64,000 nucleotides of DNA, from assembly GCA_964552465.1 (NCBI GenBank), contig CAZKGR010000007.1:62001-126000 (forward strand). The letters are read 5' to 3'. The notes under the pieces were generated by a model that did no database searches, was not told the DNA's origin, and was given only the letters and a program-made list of their open reading frames with translations. The first letter of the stretch is position 1. Each line of letters begins with the position of its first letter. This DNA is from BMS3BBIN04 sp964552465 (GTDB lineage Bacteria; Electryoneota; Electryoneia; Electryoneales; Electryoneaceae). Made by a program: the position numbers and the translations under genes. Shown piece by piece: positions 1-8,893 of the stretch.

Positions 1-1637
1 GCCGCGAAGCTGGTAGCGTACTGGTAAACGTAGTAAGGACTGTGGAAAAAGTGCGGGATGCGTGCCCACGTCATCTTGTAGAGGTCTTCGTCCTCGATGG
101 CATCACCATACCACGTCTTCAGCAACTCATGATACACTTCGCTGAGTACATCACTGGTGATCGGCTGCCCGGCTTCAGCCAGGTTGTGCGCTTCGAGCTC
201 ATAATTTGCGAACATGGATTGGGTGAAGAATGTCCCGGCGATGGAATCGATCGCGTGCTGTAGTAATGCTACCTTTTCGGCAGGTGAGTCAGCATTTTCG
301 AGCAGTTGGTCAAGGAGTAGTGCTTCATTGAGCGTACTCGCAACCTCGGCGATGAAAATGGTGTAGCTGGAATAAGTGTACGGTTGTGTTTCATCAGACA
401 GCACTGAGTGCATTGCGTGACCCATTTCATGGCCGAGAGTAAAGACATCGTCCAAGGTTCCGTGAAAGTTCATCAGGATGAATGGGTGGACATTGTACAC
501 ACTCGCCATGTACCCACCTGAACGCTTGCCGTCGGTTTCGTATACATCCACCCAGCGATGATCGAACGCTTCCTTGACACGCTGCTGATACTCCACTCCC
601 AACGGTGCGACTGAGGCGCTGATCTGCCGTTCGGCTTCGTCGTAGGTATAACGTTTCTTGTTTTCAATCAGGGATGCAAAACCATCGTAGAGGTAATATT
701 TGTCCACGCCGAGTGTTTGCTTGCGCAGATTGTGGTAGCGACGTAACGGTCCCATACCATCACGGGCGGATTCGACGAGCGTATGCACGACGCTGCTCGG
801 GATAGCGTGACGATGTAGTTTGGCGTTTAGCACATTTTCGTAGCCACGGGCGCGAGCGCTGAACCATCCGCGTTGCAGAATACCGTTGTAAATCGCGGCG
901 TAGGTGTTTCCGAATTGCTTGTACAAGTTGAAATGAGCACGGAAGACTGTTTCGCGATCCTCCTGCTTCGGAAGCGTACGAAGTAGTGACGAATAAGCAC
1001 CAGGTGTTACTTTTCGCGTGGTACCGTCGGACAGGGTGACATCGGGAAAGTCGGCATCGGCTGTTGTTAACATGGAATAGGTTTGAGATGGTGTGCTGCC
1101 GAACCGTGCTGACAAAGCCATCAAGTGCTCGCCTTTTTCATCCAGCACATGCTCGGCTTGCCGGAATAGTTCATCGATGTGGAAACGGTATAGTGCGAGC
1201 TCATCATCGTCATTCATCCAGCCATGTACTTCTTCAAGTCCGATCTCGAGCAGTTCCGGATCGAACCATGAAGTCGCAGCGGCATATTGCGCGGAAAGGT
1301 CTTCGATCCGTTGCTTGTTGGCGTTGATCTCGTTATTCCGTTGATCGAGATCGAACGCAAGGCCGGGATAGTACCACACCCGGTCAAACAACTGTCCGCT
1401 GGCATCGGAAAGGTTAAGGAAGCGGAGTAGATTGCTGGGGCTGTTGGCGAACGTACCTTTCAGTGCCGCGAGCGCATCGATGTTCGACTTAAGCGTCGCG
1501 CAATCGTTCTCCCAGTCCTTCCAGTTGGTGTAGATGTCATTCAGATCCCATTTGTGGCGGGAATTAATCTCGTCACGTTGCTTGATACCGCTGGCTGAGG
1601 ACGTATCTGGCGTATGGAATTGGTTACGCTCGTGCAT
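1..1637 (-). CDS. pepF: Oligoendopeptidase F, M3B family (3' end off the window)
   Basis: Zinc endopeptidase that cleaves peptides in the cytoplasm. About 545 residues lie in the window and the frame is open to base 1, so the C-terminus is missing. The zinc-binding HExxH reads HEMGH at residues 403-407 (complement of about 417-431), followed by AMHSVL, the usual M3 context. The downstream ligand region 'IAEVASTLNEALL' follows about 25 residues later, as the family requires. The N-terminus (RHKWDLNDIYTNW) is typical of PepF. The start is the ATG at 1637; it gives an HExxH position like that of other PepF proteins, which are about 600 residues long. The next gene is divergent, so this is probably a single transcription unit at this end. 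Confidence 0.93.
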   Translation of the reverse strand, partial: MHERNQFHTPDTSSASGIKQRDEINSRHKWDLNDIYTNWKDWENDCATLKSNIDALAALKGTFANSPSNLLRFLNLSDASGQLFDRVWYYPGLAFDLDQRNNEINANKQRIEDLSAQYAAATSWFDPELLEIGLEEVHGWMNDDDELALYRFHIDELFRQAEHVLDEKGEHLMALSARFGSTPSQTYSMLTTADADFPDVTLSDGTTRKVTPGAYSSLLRTLPKQEDRETVFRAHFNLYKQFGNTYAAIYNGILQRGWFSARARGYENVLNAKLHRHAIPSSVVHTLVESARDGMGPLRRYHNLRKQTLGVDKYYLYDGFASLIENKKRYTYDEAERQISASVAPLGVEYQQRVKEAFDHRWVDVYETDGKRSGGYMASVYNVHPFILMNFHGTLDDVFTLGHEMGHAMHSVLSDETQPYTYSSYTIFIAEVASTLNEALLLDQLLENADSPAEKVALLQHAIDSIAGTFFTQSMFANYELEAHNLAEAGQPITSDVLSEVYHELLKTWYGDAIEDEDLYKMTWARIPHFFHSPYYVYQYATSFA

Positions 1638-1798
1638 GAGTATCTCGATCTGTGTTGTTTGTTAGCATCATATTGTGTTCTATCGAATGGGGACACTTAG
1701 CGGATAGCGTAGCAAGTCAGGCCACACATCAGTCGTAAGTCTAGTTGCTGTTGTACGGAGATGCCAGTTCTCGGTTCCACCCAACGCTGGGAGTTGAG

Positions 1799-2479
1799 AT
1801 GAACTCGTTTCCCTTCCAAGTAATTGATCTGACCCATCCGATTCAAACGGACATGCCATTGTGGCCGGGCGATCCTCAGCCATCACGCAAAGTCCACGCT
1901 CGACATGACTCAGACAAATACGCCTTGAATACATGGACGATAGGCGAACACACCGGCACGCACGTTGGTGCACCAGGTCATCGTGTACACGGTGGGCATC
2001 TCATGGACCGGATTCCCGTTGAGGATCTGGTATTGCCGTGTTGGGTAATAGAAGCGTCAAAGTCGCTTACCGTGTCAGATCTCGAAAGATATGAGCGTGA
2101 ATATAGCCGGATAAAACCAGGTAGCTGTGTCGCCTTGGCTACCGGTTGGGCTGCACGCTGGCCCGACCCAAAACTCGTGTTTGAACGTGGAGCCAATGGT
2201 AGGTTTTTGTGGCCAGGGTTCTCGGCAGAAGCGGTTGATTGGCTGCATCAAGAGCGTCGTGTAAAAGCATTGGCAACTGATGCACCTGACCTCGGACAGG
2301 GAGCTGATAAGGAGCTTCTGGTTGGATTGCGTTGTGCTGAGTTAGGGATGTTGCATGTTGAGAATCTGGAGAATCTTGATCAGATGCCTTCAGCCGGAGG
2401 ATACGTGGTGATCGGCACATTGCCATTGATTGGTGGGACTGGCAGCCCGGCGCGAGTGTTTGGATTGACACTCCTTTGA
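1799..2479 (+). CDS. Cyclase-family (kynurenine formamidase-like) metal-dependent hydrolase
   Basis: Protein of 226 residues of the cyclase family (PF04199), which includes kynurenine formamidase. The N-terminus 'VIDLTHPIQTDMPLWPGDP' and the motif HTGTH at about residues 52-56 are diagnostic. In KynB-type enzymes this motif continues as HxGTHxDxPxH with Asp as a metal ligand; here it reads HTGTHVGAPGH, so Gly replaces that Asp. The substrate is therefore uncertain. The start at 1799 has GGGAG 5 bases upstream (1789-1793); an ATG at 1745 in the same frame has no such site and would add 18 unlikely residues. The gene sits 89 bp before the glycosylasparaginase, so the two may be co-transcribed. 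Confidence 0.85.
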   Translation: MNSFPFQVIDLTHPIQTDMPLWPGDPQPSRKVHARHDSDKYALNTWTIGEHTGTHVGAPGHRVHGGHLMDRIPVEDLVLPCWVIEASKSLTVSDLERYEREYSRIKPGSCVALATGWAARWPDPKLVFERGANGRFLWPGFSAEAVDWLHQERRVKALATDAPDLGQGADKELLVGLRCAELGMLHVENLENLDQMPSAGGYVVIGTLPLIGGTGSPARVFGLTLL

Positions 2480-2568
2480 GCTTTATGTGTGTCAAGACAT
2501 GCGCTTGTCTTGCACGGATACAATCGGTACGTTTCTCGATCATCAAACGCGGAGCGGAGGGAATAGGG

Positions 2569-3633
2569 ATGAAGCAGAATCGTCGTGAATTTCTGGGAAC
2601 CTCAGCCGGTGCTGTCGCCGGGTTGACCTTGGCTGCTAGCATGCCGGCAACAGGACTTGCAAAATCGCCGACGGCATCACGTCAGGGTCACGGTGCAATA
2701 GCGGTCGCCTCGGGCAACGGCCAGGAAGCAGTCCGCCGCGCGGTGGAGGGAATGCGCGCTGGTGAGGATGCGCTCGATGCAGCCATCGCCGGAGTAAACA
2801 TCGTCGAAGCTGATCCAGAAGACATCACTGTCGGCTACGGAGGTTTACCGAACGAGAACGGCATCGTCCAGCTCGACAGCGCGGTCATGCATGGTCCGAC
2901 CCATCGTGCGGGGGCGGTCGCGGCGATAGAGAACATTAAGCATCCGTCCAAAGTGGCGAATCTGGTCCGAAAGACTACCGATCATGTGTTGCTGGTCGGT
3001 GCAGGCGCACTCGAATTCGCGAAGATGCACGGTTTCAAGGAAGAGGATCTGCTGACCGACAAGTCACGTAAGATCTGGCTATTGTGGAAACAGAAGATGT
3101 CGGATGCGGACGATTGGTTGCCGCCGCCGAAGGACGAGGTTGATCCTGATTTATGGAATATGGTCGAGCGCTGGACTGGCACTATCCATTTAAGCGCGCG
3201 TGATGCGGACGGGCAGATGTCGTGCGTGACCACGACCAGCGGCCTGTTCTTCAAGATTCCGAGCCGTGTCGGCGATTCCCCGATCATCGGCGCAGGCCTG
3301 TATTGCGATAACAAGGTCGGCACAGCGGGCTCGACCGGTCGTGGCGAGGCGAATCTGCAGAACCTGTGCAGCTACCAGGCGGTGGAGTTCATGCGTCAGG
3401 GTCTGGGTCCGACCGAAGCCGGACTTGAGGTGCTGAAACGGGTGGCGGAAAACACATCGCGTGATGATCTGCTCGACGAGCAGGGCCGTCCGAACTTTGG
3501 ACTTAGCTTCTACCTTATCGACAAGCAAGGCCGGTACGGTGGTGTTTCGATGTGGGGACCGTCCACATTCGCCGTCGCCGACGATGATGGTGTCCGACTC
3601 GAAGACAGCGGGTATCTGTATGAACGCGGGTGA
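2569..3633 (+). CDS. N4-(beta-N-acetylglucosaminyl)-L-asparaginase, Tat-exported
   Basis: Glycosylasparaginase of the Ntn-hydrolase (asparaginase 2) family, 354 residues. It removes the GlcNAc-Asn link of degraded N-glycoproteins. The N-terminus MKQNRREFLGTS followed by a hydrophobic stretch ending SMPATGLA is a twin-arginine signal (NRREFLG), so it acts outside the cytoplasm. The precursor should self-cleave before Thr205 (codon 3181-3183, in WTGTIHL); this Thr is the nucleophile. Further family blocks are TTTSGLFFKIP, RVGDSPIIGAGLY and AGSTGRGE. The start at 2569 follows GGAGGGAA and begins exactly at the Tat signal; an upstream in-frame ATG at 2476 would bury it. It fits glycoprotein scavenging together with the sulfatase and peptidases of this window. 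Confidence 0.93.
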   Translation: MKQNRREFLGTSAGAVAGLTLAASMPATGLAKSPTASRQGHGAIAVASGNGQEAVRRAVEGMRAGEDALDAAIAGVNIVEADPEDITVGYGGLPNENGIVQLDSAVMHGPTHRAGAVAAIENIKHPSKVANLVRKTTDHVLLVGAGALEFAKMHGFKEEDLLTDKSRKIWLLWKQKMSDADDWLPPPKDEVDPDLWNMVERWTGTIHLSARDADGQMSCVTTTSGLFFKIPSRVGDSPIIGAGLYCDNKVGTAGSTGRGEANLQNLCSYQAVEFMRQGLGPTEAGLEVLKRVAENTSRDDLLDEQGRPNFGLSFYLIDKQGRYGGVSMWGPSTFAVADDDGVRLEDSGYLYERG

Positions 3634-3636
3634 TCG

Positions 3637-3720
3637 GGTTTGACCGTACTTGCTTGCAAGTGCGGATTCGTTACAGTGGAATCATTTGGTAAACCCGACT
3701 TGCGAGCAAGTCGGGGCAAA
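3637..3720. repeat. Palindrome family A, paired copies in opposite orientation
   Basis: Two hairpins 30 bp apart: ACTTGC and GCAAGT around TT (3648-3661), and CCCGACTTGC and GCAAGTCGGG around GA (3694-3715). The left one opens with GTTTGACC and the right one closes with GGGGCAAAC, so the pair is an inverted duplication. Related copies lie near 31127, 42207, 47846, 47877 and 52909. Confidence 0.7.
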
Positions 3721-3752
3721 CGCATAGCATAGACAATGATCAGGACAGCCCC

Positions 3753-6500
3753 ATGAAGCGAACAACTTTACAGCGCACTATACAGATCCTTCTACTCGCG
3801 GCATTCATCATGCCGGGAATCGTCTGTGCGCAGGATATGTCTGCGCTCGACCATGCCCGCGCGGTATATGACACACTCCGTCTTGAGTGGGCGCGCAGCG
3901 AAGGGTTCGAGCATGCGGTGCTTTCTGAACAGCTTGGGATCTGGGCTTATGATCCGGGTTACATCCTGCCGGGAGAGGGAGCGTGGGATGATCACACTCA
4001 GGCGATATATGAGCTTGCAATGTTGTCATCATCCAGGTTTGCCGTCCAGCAACCAGGGTATATAGCACGTCGCGGGGATCCGGCCATACAGAATGGCATC
4101 CACTGGGCTAAGGGTTTGCGTGATGTGAAGCGTGCGCTGGTCACCGAGAACTTCAGCCGTTTCGAGGAAGCCTATTTCATGACCTGGCCGGTGTTGCCGT
4201 CGGTGCGTTCGTTGGCAGAAGGTGAGTTGGCACTCCGCCGTCAAGACGCCGACGCAGCACTCGCATTTTTCAACACAGCCAAACGACAAGCCGCGCATCC
4301 GCGAGTGGCTGGAGAGGCTTCGATCGGAATTGCGCGTGCGTTGTACGAGCAACGCGAGTTTCAGGCTTGCCTGGATACGCTCGTCGCCAATCTGGATCAC
4401 GGTGGATTTAGTGTAGAAGCGCTGCAGCGGATGGGGTTAGCGTTGATCCGGCTGGGAACGGTCCGTGAAGCGACCGCGATGTTCCAGTTCGCGGTCGAGC
4501 TCAATCCATACCACGAACGTGCTCACTACATGCTCGGCAACGGTTACAGCCGCTACAATTATTCGCAGTTGGAAAATGAGTATCCACATATCGTGCCGGA
4601 GGGGTCAGCGGCGGAACGGTTGTCAACCGCCAAGCAGCATTTGCGGGAAGGCAAGCAGGACTTGGCGTTAGCAACGCTTGAGTCGCTCGCGTTGGCGCAA
4701 CCAGCATTGCCTGAACCGCGCGTGATTCTGGCAGAAATGGCGTGGATGGATGGCGGCTATGACACCGCCGAACGGTATTTGTTTGAGGTTCTGGAATCAT
4801 GTCCGGAGTATGGCCGTGCGCATGCAGTCCTTGCCCGTGTGCATGAGATGCGAAGGTTGGAAGTTTCAGCCCGACGTCAAGCGGTACGTGACTCGATCCT
4901 CGCCAAGCCGATGATCCAGATTGAAGGAATTGAGACGTTCATCAGCAATTGGCATGCGCTGAGTCCCGAGTTGCAGAAGATCGTTGCCAGCGCGGTGCAG
5001 CCGTGGGCGGCGTTTGTCCCGGCGTTAAACGCCGCTGGTCAGACCCATTACATCAAACCGATCCATGAAAAGCTGTCGCAGGCGCCACATCTCGAGTCCA
5101 TGAAGGATCAGCGGATTAATCTCGATTCACGTTTGTGGGATGATGTGCGCGGTGTCGGTGGATTTCACAGTGTGACCGGTGTTGAGGACGTTCGCCGTAT
5201 GACGTTCGGCGGTTACAACACGCTTGTCCATGAATTGAGTCACCAGGTTCACGGCATCTTTACACCCGATCAGAAGGACCGTATTGAAGAATTGTACCGG
5301 GCGGCAAAGGCGCGCGAAGAAAGCGGTCAAAAGACGTTCATGAGCCGCTACCAGGCTTCCACAGTCTGGGAATATTTCGCCGAAGGGGTGAACGCGTACG
5401 TCACACCGCGGATTGACGCCTTCGATGACCGCGAAATGCTGTACGATCGTTTGCACACGCTCGACCCGGATCTTGAGCTGCTGGTTGTCGACATGTTGAA
5501 CGTTCGCGATGTGCAGGAAAACATCGCGGTCGCACGTGTCAATTCGGCGATGCAGCATCTGGAATATGGACACGCTGATTCATCATGGATTGAACTTGAG
5601 CAGATCGATCCCCAATGGTCGGAGAAGTCGTATGTGCTGAGCGCACGTGCTTACATCGCGTCCCTGCTTGACCGTGATGCTGATGCGGTACATGCGGCGC
5701 TGACCTTTGTTGAACAAGATCCGACCGATGGCGATGGGTGGATCAGTCTCGCGTCCGCCTTGGAATTTGGACCACGCGCGGCAAACCTGCTGCCTGACTC
5801 GTTGGATACCGCACTTAAAGTCATGCGTGCCGGGCTGTTGAAGACCGGCGAAGCTGATGAGATCAGCGTGCGGTTGGCGTTGGCATCGTACGCTCATCGC
5901 GATGGCTTGTTCGACGAGGCGATCACTCAATGTGATGCTGTTCTGCAACTGCAAGCCGATCATCCAACCGCGATCTGGCAGCGGGCGAACGGTCGTGCAC
6001 GTCTGGCATTTGCCGAAGACGGCATGGCCGCAGCTTCAGCCGCCGGTGAAATGATGTATTACGACGGAATCTTGTTTTCCCAAGCAGTTTCCGACTACGA
6101 ACGTGTGATCCAGATGCGCAGCGGGGTGATGGAGCTGCGTCTCGATTACGCACGCGATCTGATCTTCGCCGGACGGTTGAATGAGGCCGATGTGCAGATT
6201 AGCGAAGCCGAATCGCTGCGGCCGAACGACCCGTTGCCGATGACATACCGCGCGTGGTGGCTGCAGCTGACTGGTGATCTTGAAGCTGGCAATCAGTTGT
6301 TGTCGGACGCTGTGGCGTTAGAGCCTGCGCCCGATGACGCGCACATCCTTGCCGCGCATTTCGGGCTCAACGATTCGCAATCCGTCGAGGCGATACTGGA
6401 TCAATGGTCGCAAGACGGACCGAAGTACGTCTTCAATCCTCGGCGATACTATTACCAGTCACGACACGTGATTTATCCGTGGATGCGAACGTTGAATTGA
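3753..6500 (+). CDS. Secreted TPR protein with an internal HExxH metallopeptidase domain
   Basis: Protein of 915 residues with a signal peptide (MKRTTLQRTIQILLLAAFIMP, cleavage near VCA-Q). TPR-like helical repeats occupy about residues 170-370 and 600-900. Between them lies a gluzincin-type zinc site: HELSH at residues 493-497 and, 43 residues later, WEYFAEG (539-545), whose Glu residues are candidates for the third ligand. The spacing and the 'FAEG' context resemble the peptidase MA/anthrax lethal factor-like clan, but the exact family is not clear to me. It is probably a periplasmic or surface protease with TPR docking arms. It stands alone and converges on lepB with two palindromes between them. 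Confidence 0.75.
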   Translation: MKRTTLQRTIQILLLAAFIMPGIVCAQDMSALDHARAVYDTLRLEWARSEGFEHAVLSEQLGIWAYDPGYILPGEGAWDDHTQAIYELAMLSSSRFAVQQPGYIARRGDPAIQNGIHWAKGLRDVKRALVTENFSRFEEAYFMTWPVLPSVRSLAEGELALRRQDADAALAFFNTAKRQAAHPRVAGEASIGIARALYEQREFQACLDTLVANLDHGGFSVEALQRMGLALIRLGTVREATAMFQFAVELNPYHERAHYMLGNGYSRYNYSQLENEYPHIVPEGSAAERLSTAKQHLREGKQDLALATLESLALAQPALPEPRVILAEMAWMDGGYDTAERYLFEVLESCPEYGRAHAVLARVHEMRRLEVSARRQAVRDSILAKPMIQIEGIETFISNWHALSPELQKIVASAVQPWAAFVPALNAAGQTHYIKPIHEKLSQAPHLESMKDQRINLDSRLWDDVRGVGGFHSVTGVEDVRRMTFGGYNTLVHELSHQVHGIFTPDQKDRIEELYRAAKAREESGQKTFMSRYQASTVWEYFAEGVNAYVTPRIDAFDDREMLYDRLHTLDPDLELLVVDMLNVRDVQENIAVARVNSAMQHLEYGHADSSWIELEQIDPQWSEKSYVLSARAYIASLLDRDADAVHAALTFVEQDPTDGDGWISLASALEFGPRAANLLPDSLDTALKVMRAGLLKTGEADEISVRLALASYAHRDGLFDEAITQCDAVLQLQADHPTAIWQRANGRARLAFAEDGMAAASAAGEMMYYDGILFSQAVSDYERVIQMRSGVMELRLDYARDLIFAGRLNEADVQISEAESLRPNDPLPMTYRAWWLQLTGDLEAGNQLLSDAVALEPAPDDAHILAAHFGLNDSQSVEAILDQWSQDGPKYVFNPRRYYYQSRHVIYPWMRTLN

Positions 6501-6511
6501 AACGGTCATAT

Positions 6512-6538
6512 GTAGCCCGGCTTCGCCGAAGCCGGGGC
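6512..6538. repeat. Palindrome family B (GTAGCCCGG... type)
   Basis: Arms CCCGGCTTCG (6516-6525) and CGAAGCCGGG (6527-6536) around one base, just after the stop of the TPR peptidase. It could end its transcript, but there is no T-run. The opening GTAGCCCGG recurs at 6561, 21634 and 61314. Confidence 0.75.
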
Positions 6539-6560
6539 AGGGATGGTCTCGATTGAGAAT

Positions 6561-6586
6561 ACCCGGGTTCAACGAACCCGGGCTAC
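6561..6586. repeat. Palindrome family B, second copy
   Basis: Arms CCCGGGTTC (6562-6570) and GAACCCGGG (6574-6582) around AAC, closing with CTAC and then TTTT. With the copy at 6512 it forms a double hairpin between two convergent genes. The TTTT makes it usable as a terminator for the + strand. Confidence 0.75.
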
Positions 6587-6590
6587 TTTT

Positions 6591-6621
6591 ACTCCAGACT
6601 CCAGACTCCAGACTCCAGACT
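6591..6621 (+). repeat. 7-bp tandem array (ACTCCAG)x4
   Basis: Four exact copies of ACTCCAG at 6591-6618 plus a partial copy that touches the stop codon of lepB. It is one of at least ten period-7 arrays in the spacers of this window. Confidence 0.85.
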
Positions 6622-7330
6622 ATCTGATCCTCTTCCCGATCCGGTCGAGTTTCGGACCGTCGCTGAATTCTGCCCAGTCCCATGAGAACGCCACACCGAC
6701 CACCCGTCCGATGACGTTCTCTTCCGGTACCGGCCCGAAGTAGCGGCTGTCAAGCGAGTTGTCCCTGTTGTCACCCATCAGGAACACGTATCCATCCGGC
6801 ACCAGGAACGGTCCCCAGTTGTCACGGTTGCCCAGTTCGAGCGGGATACCTGATTGTGGGATACCATCCGGGATTAGACGCGGATCAACGTGGAATCCCT
6901 GCAATTCTTCCACAGCTCGTTCACCGTCCACATACAGCACCTTGTCGCGCAACTCGAGAACCTGTCCCGCAGTCGCGGCGATACGTTTGACATACGGCGT
7001 CATCTCGTCGATAGGCGTCTCGACAATAACCACATCGCCCTGTTCAACATGGCGTAATCCGGGCAACTTCATCGAAGGGATATGGAAGCCCACCGCAGTG
7101 TACGGGATACCGATCCAATGCGGTGTGCGTGGTCCGAGGCTGACCTTTTCAGCGACTACGACATCTCCAGGGACGATCGTGTGTTCCATAGAACCGGTAG
7201 GTACATGATAGGCTTGCACCAGCCCGACCTGTATCACGGTCACCATAAACACGACGAATACCAGGTCCTTCAGGCCTTGTATGATGCTTTTACGCCAGTT
7301 GACAGGTGTGCGTTCGGGGGACTTCTTCAT
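6620..7330 (-). CDS. lepB: Signal peptidase I
   Basis: Inner-membrane serine protease (S26), 236 residues, that removes Sec signal peptides. A single N-terminal membrane segment (about residues 22-40) is followed by box B PTGSMEHT with the nucleophile Ser47, box D YVKRIAA with the general base Lys115, and box E GDNRDNSLDSRYFGPV. All catalytic features are intact. The start at 7330 gives the short basic cytoplasmic tail (MKKSPER) normal for the family. It probably processes the many secreted proteins encoded nearby. It is divergent from the MoxR gene with about 250 bp between. Confidence 0.96.
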   Translation of the reverse strand: MKKSPERTPVNWRKSIIQGLKDLVFVVFMVTVIQVGLVQAYHVPTGSMEHTIVPGDVVVAEKVSLGPRTPHWIGIPYTAVGFHIPSMKLPGLRHVEQGDVVIVETPIDEMTPYVKRIAATAGQVLELRDKVLYVDGERAVEELQGFHVDPRLIPDGIPQSGIPLELGNRDNWGPFLVPDGYVFLMGDNRDNSLDSRYFGPVPEENVIGRVVGVAFSWDWAEFSDGPKLDRIGKRIR

Positions 7331-7468
7331 GTGAGCTCCGAGATTGATGCGGTCTGCTTCTCTTCACTCGTTTGAGTGGTGATTGTTCCTTAGGGTTACA
7401 GATGAAATGGGGATGATGGTGCCCGTGGTATACCGTGAAGCGGCTACGGATGGATCGGACTCAACTGA

Positions 7469-7495
7469 GAGATTCTTCGCTTCGCTCAGAATGAC
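7469..7495. repeat. Short dispersed palindrome (GATTCTTCGCTTCGCTCAG... type)
   Basis: Imperfect inverted repeat ATTCT...AGAAT with the core CTTCGCTTCGCTCAG, ending in ATGAC. It lies in the 5' leader of the MoxR gene. A partner of similar type in reverse orientation (GTCATCCTGAGCG ... AAGGATCTC) lies at 16260-16288. Elements of this kind are common in spacers of environmental bacterial genomes; the function is unknown. Confidence 0.6.
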
Positions 7496-7577
7496 TGCCA
7501 GAGTTGCTTTATGGAAACCATCCGCCTACGTTGCGCGTTCGACATTCAACACCCAGACCAATCGGAAAGCGCAAAAA

Positions 7578-8570
7578 ATGCCGGAACAGGACGATCTGAA
7601 GATTCTCGAACGTGTCGCACAGGCACGTATGACCCTCAAATCCACTCTCTCGAATGTGATCATCGGCCAGGAACAGGTGATTGATCATATGCTGATCACG
7701 TTACTGTGTCGTGGGCACGCGTTGCTCGTCGGTGTGCCGGGATTGGCGAAAACGTTGCTGATTCGCAGCCTGGCGGATGTGCTGGAGCTCAACTTCAACC
7801 GCATCCAGTTCACCCCGGATCTGATGCCGACTGACATCACCGGCACCGAGGTGATCGAGGAGAACCGGACAACTGGCCGCAAGGAATTCCGGTTCGTGCA
7901 GGGACCTCTGTTTTCGCAGGTTGTGCTCGCAGACGAGATCAACCGTACGCCACCCAAGACGCAGGCGGCGTTACTCCAGGCGATGCAGGAACATGAGGTC
8001 AGCGCTGCTGGGCAGACGTTCAAGCTGGAAGAACCATTCTTCGTGCTCGCGACTCAGAACCCGATTGAGCAGGAGGGGACTTACCCGTTGCCGGAAGCCC
8101 AGCTCGACCGTTTCATGTTCATGTTGATGGTAGAATACCCGTCTGCGGACGAAGAGCTGGAGATCATCACCCGGACTACAGCGGGTGAGCCTCCGAAACT
8201 CGACACGGTGATGTCCGGCACTGAGATCCAGGAGCTGCAGTCATTGGTACGTCGTGTGCCGGTGGCGGATACGGTGCTGCAATATGCAGTGCAGTTGGCA
8301 CGTGCAACACGTCCTCACGAAGACGAAAGCCCTGATTTCATCAAGAGCTGGGTGCGCTGGGGAGCGGGGCCACGTGCGGGCCAGAACCTGATCCTCGGTG
8401 CGAAAGCCAAGGCGGTGCTGGACGGTCGTCCCACGCCGGAAGTCGCCGACGTGCAGGAGTTGGCAAAACCGGTCCTGCGTCACCGGATCGTGCGGTCGTT
8501 CCGCGCTGAAGCGGACGGTGTCGACTCTGACGCTATCATCGAGAAGCTGCTGGGTACGATTAAAGTGTGA
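7578..8570 (+). CDS. MoxR-family AAA+ ATPase
   Basis: Protein of 330 residues, a chaperone-like AAA+ ATPase. Visible motifs are Walker A GVPGLAKT (about residues 54-61), Walker B VVLADEINRTPPKTQAALLQ, sensor 1 ATQNPIEQEGTYPLPEAQLDRF and the C-terminal lid. MoxR ATPases usually work with DUF58/VWA proteins encoded directly downstream to fold or activate metal-dependent or envelope complexes. Here no partner follows; the next 496 bp are repeats and a gap, so the partner is elsewhere or was lost. The start at 7578 (MPEQDD) is the family-like one. An open frame extends back to 7383 but crosses a palindromic element and has no homology-like content. Confidence 0.92.
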   Translation: MPEQDDLKILERVAQARMTLKSTLSNVIIGQEQVIDHMLITLLCRGHALLVGVPGLAKTLLIRSLADVLELNFNRIQFTPDLMPTDITGTEVIEENRTTGRKEFRFVQGPLFSQVVLADEINRTPPKTQAALLQAMQEHEVSAAGQTFKLEEPFFVLATQNPIEQEGTYPLPEAQLDRFMFMLMVEYPSADEELEIITRTTAGEPPKLDTVMSGTEIQELQSLVRRVPVADTVLQYAVQLARATRPHEDESPDFIKSWVRWGAGPRAGQNLILGAKAKAVLDGRPTPEVADVQELAKPVLRHRIVRSFRAEADGVDSDAIIEKLLGTIKV

Positions 8571-8574
8571 AAGA

Positions 8575-8646
8575 GGCTGGAGTCGGGAGGCTGGAGTAGC
8601 CCTGCACTTCCACGTGCCGGGGGACCTGAGTCTTGAGTCCTGAGAC
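8575..8646 (+). repeat. Two period-7 arrays after the MoxR gene
   Basis: GGCTGGA, GTCGGGA, GGCTGGA at 8575-8595, then CTGAGTC, TTGAGTC, CTGAGAC at 8626-8646. Copies within each array differ by one to three bases but keep the 7-bp step. The first begins only four bases after the stop codon. Confidence 0.7.
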
Positions 8647-8660
8647 CTGCAAACATACCC

Positions 8661-8684
8661 TGCCACGGACTTCAGTCCGTGGCA
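8661..8684. repeat. Palindrome family C (CCACGGACT...AGTCCGTGG)
   Basis: Perfect 11-bp arms TGCCACGGACT and AGTCCGTGGCA around TC. Near-copies are at 16228-16253 and 61278-61303. Confidence 0.8.
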
Positions 8685-8727
8685 GTTGAATTTCAAGTGT
8701 GTTTTTCTATTCCCACAGCCCACAGCC

Positions 8728-8827
8728 NNNNNNNNNNNNNNNNNNNNNNNNNNNNNNNNNNNNNNNNNNNNNNNNNNNNNNNNNNNNNNNNNNNNNNNNN
8801 NNNNNNNNNNNNNNNNNNNNNNNNNNN
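8728..8827. other. Scaffold gap of 100 N inside a 7-bp array
   Basis: Exactly 100 N, the usual placeholder for a gap of unknown size. Both flanks carry the same 16 bases, built from the 7-bp word CCCACAG. The assembly most likely broke because a longer array of this word could not be resolved. Confidence 0.95.
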
Positions 8828-8850
8828 CCCACAGCCCACAGCCAGCCTGG

Positions 8851-8890
8851 ATAATCCGCGGTAGCCATTTCACGGTCTACCACGGGCACA
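8851..8890. repeat. Palindrome family F (ATAATCCGCGGTAG...CTACCACGGGCACA)
   Basis: Arms CCGCGGTAG and CTACCACGG with an inner CC...GG segment. A close relative is at 29421-29459 and a more distant one at 53030-53062, all opening with TTATCCGCG or TAATCCGCG. Confidence 0.6.
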
Positions 8891-8893
8891 TTG

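Noticed and set aside
1689..1697. Third copy of palindrome family D (GGGGACACTT)
   Set aside because: Only one half-arm is present with no partner arm, so it may be chance.
6591..6621. CRISPR array
   Set aside because: The 7-bp units are contiguous with no spacers, and no cas genes are present.
7383..7577. N-terminal extension of the MoxR protein
   Set aside because: The open frame crosses a dispersed palindrome and has no MoxR-like text; the protein starts well at 7578.
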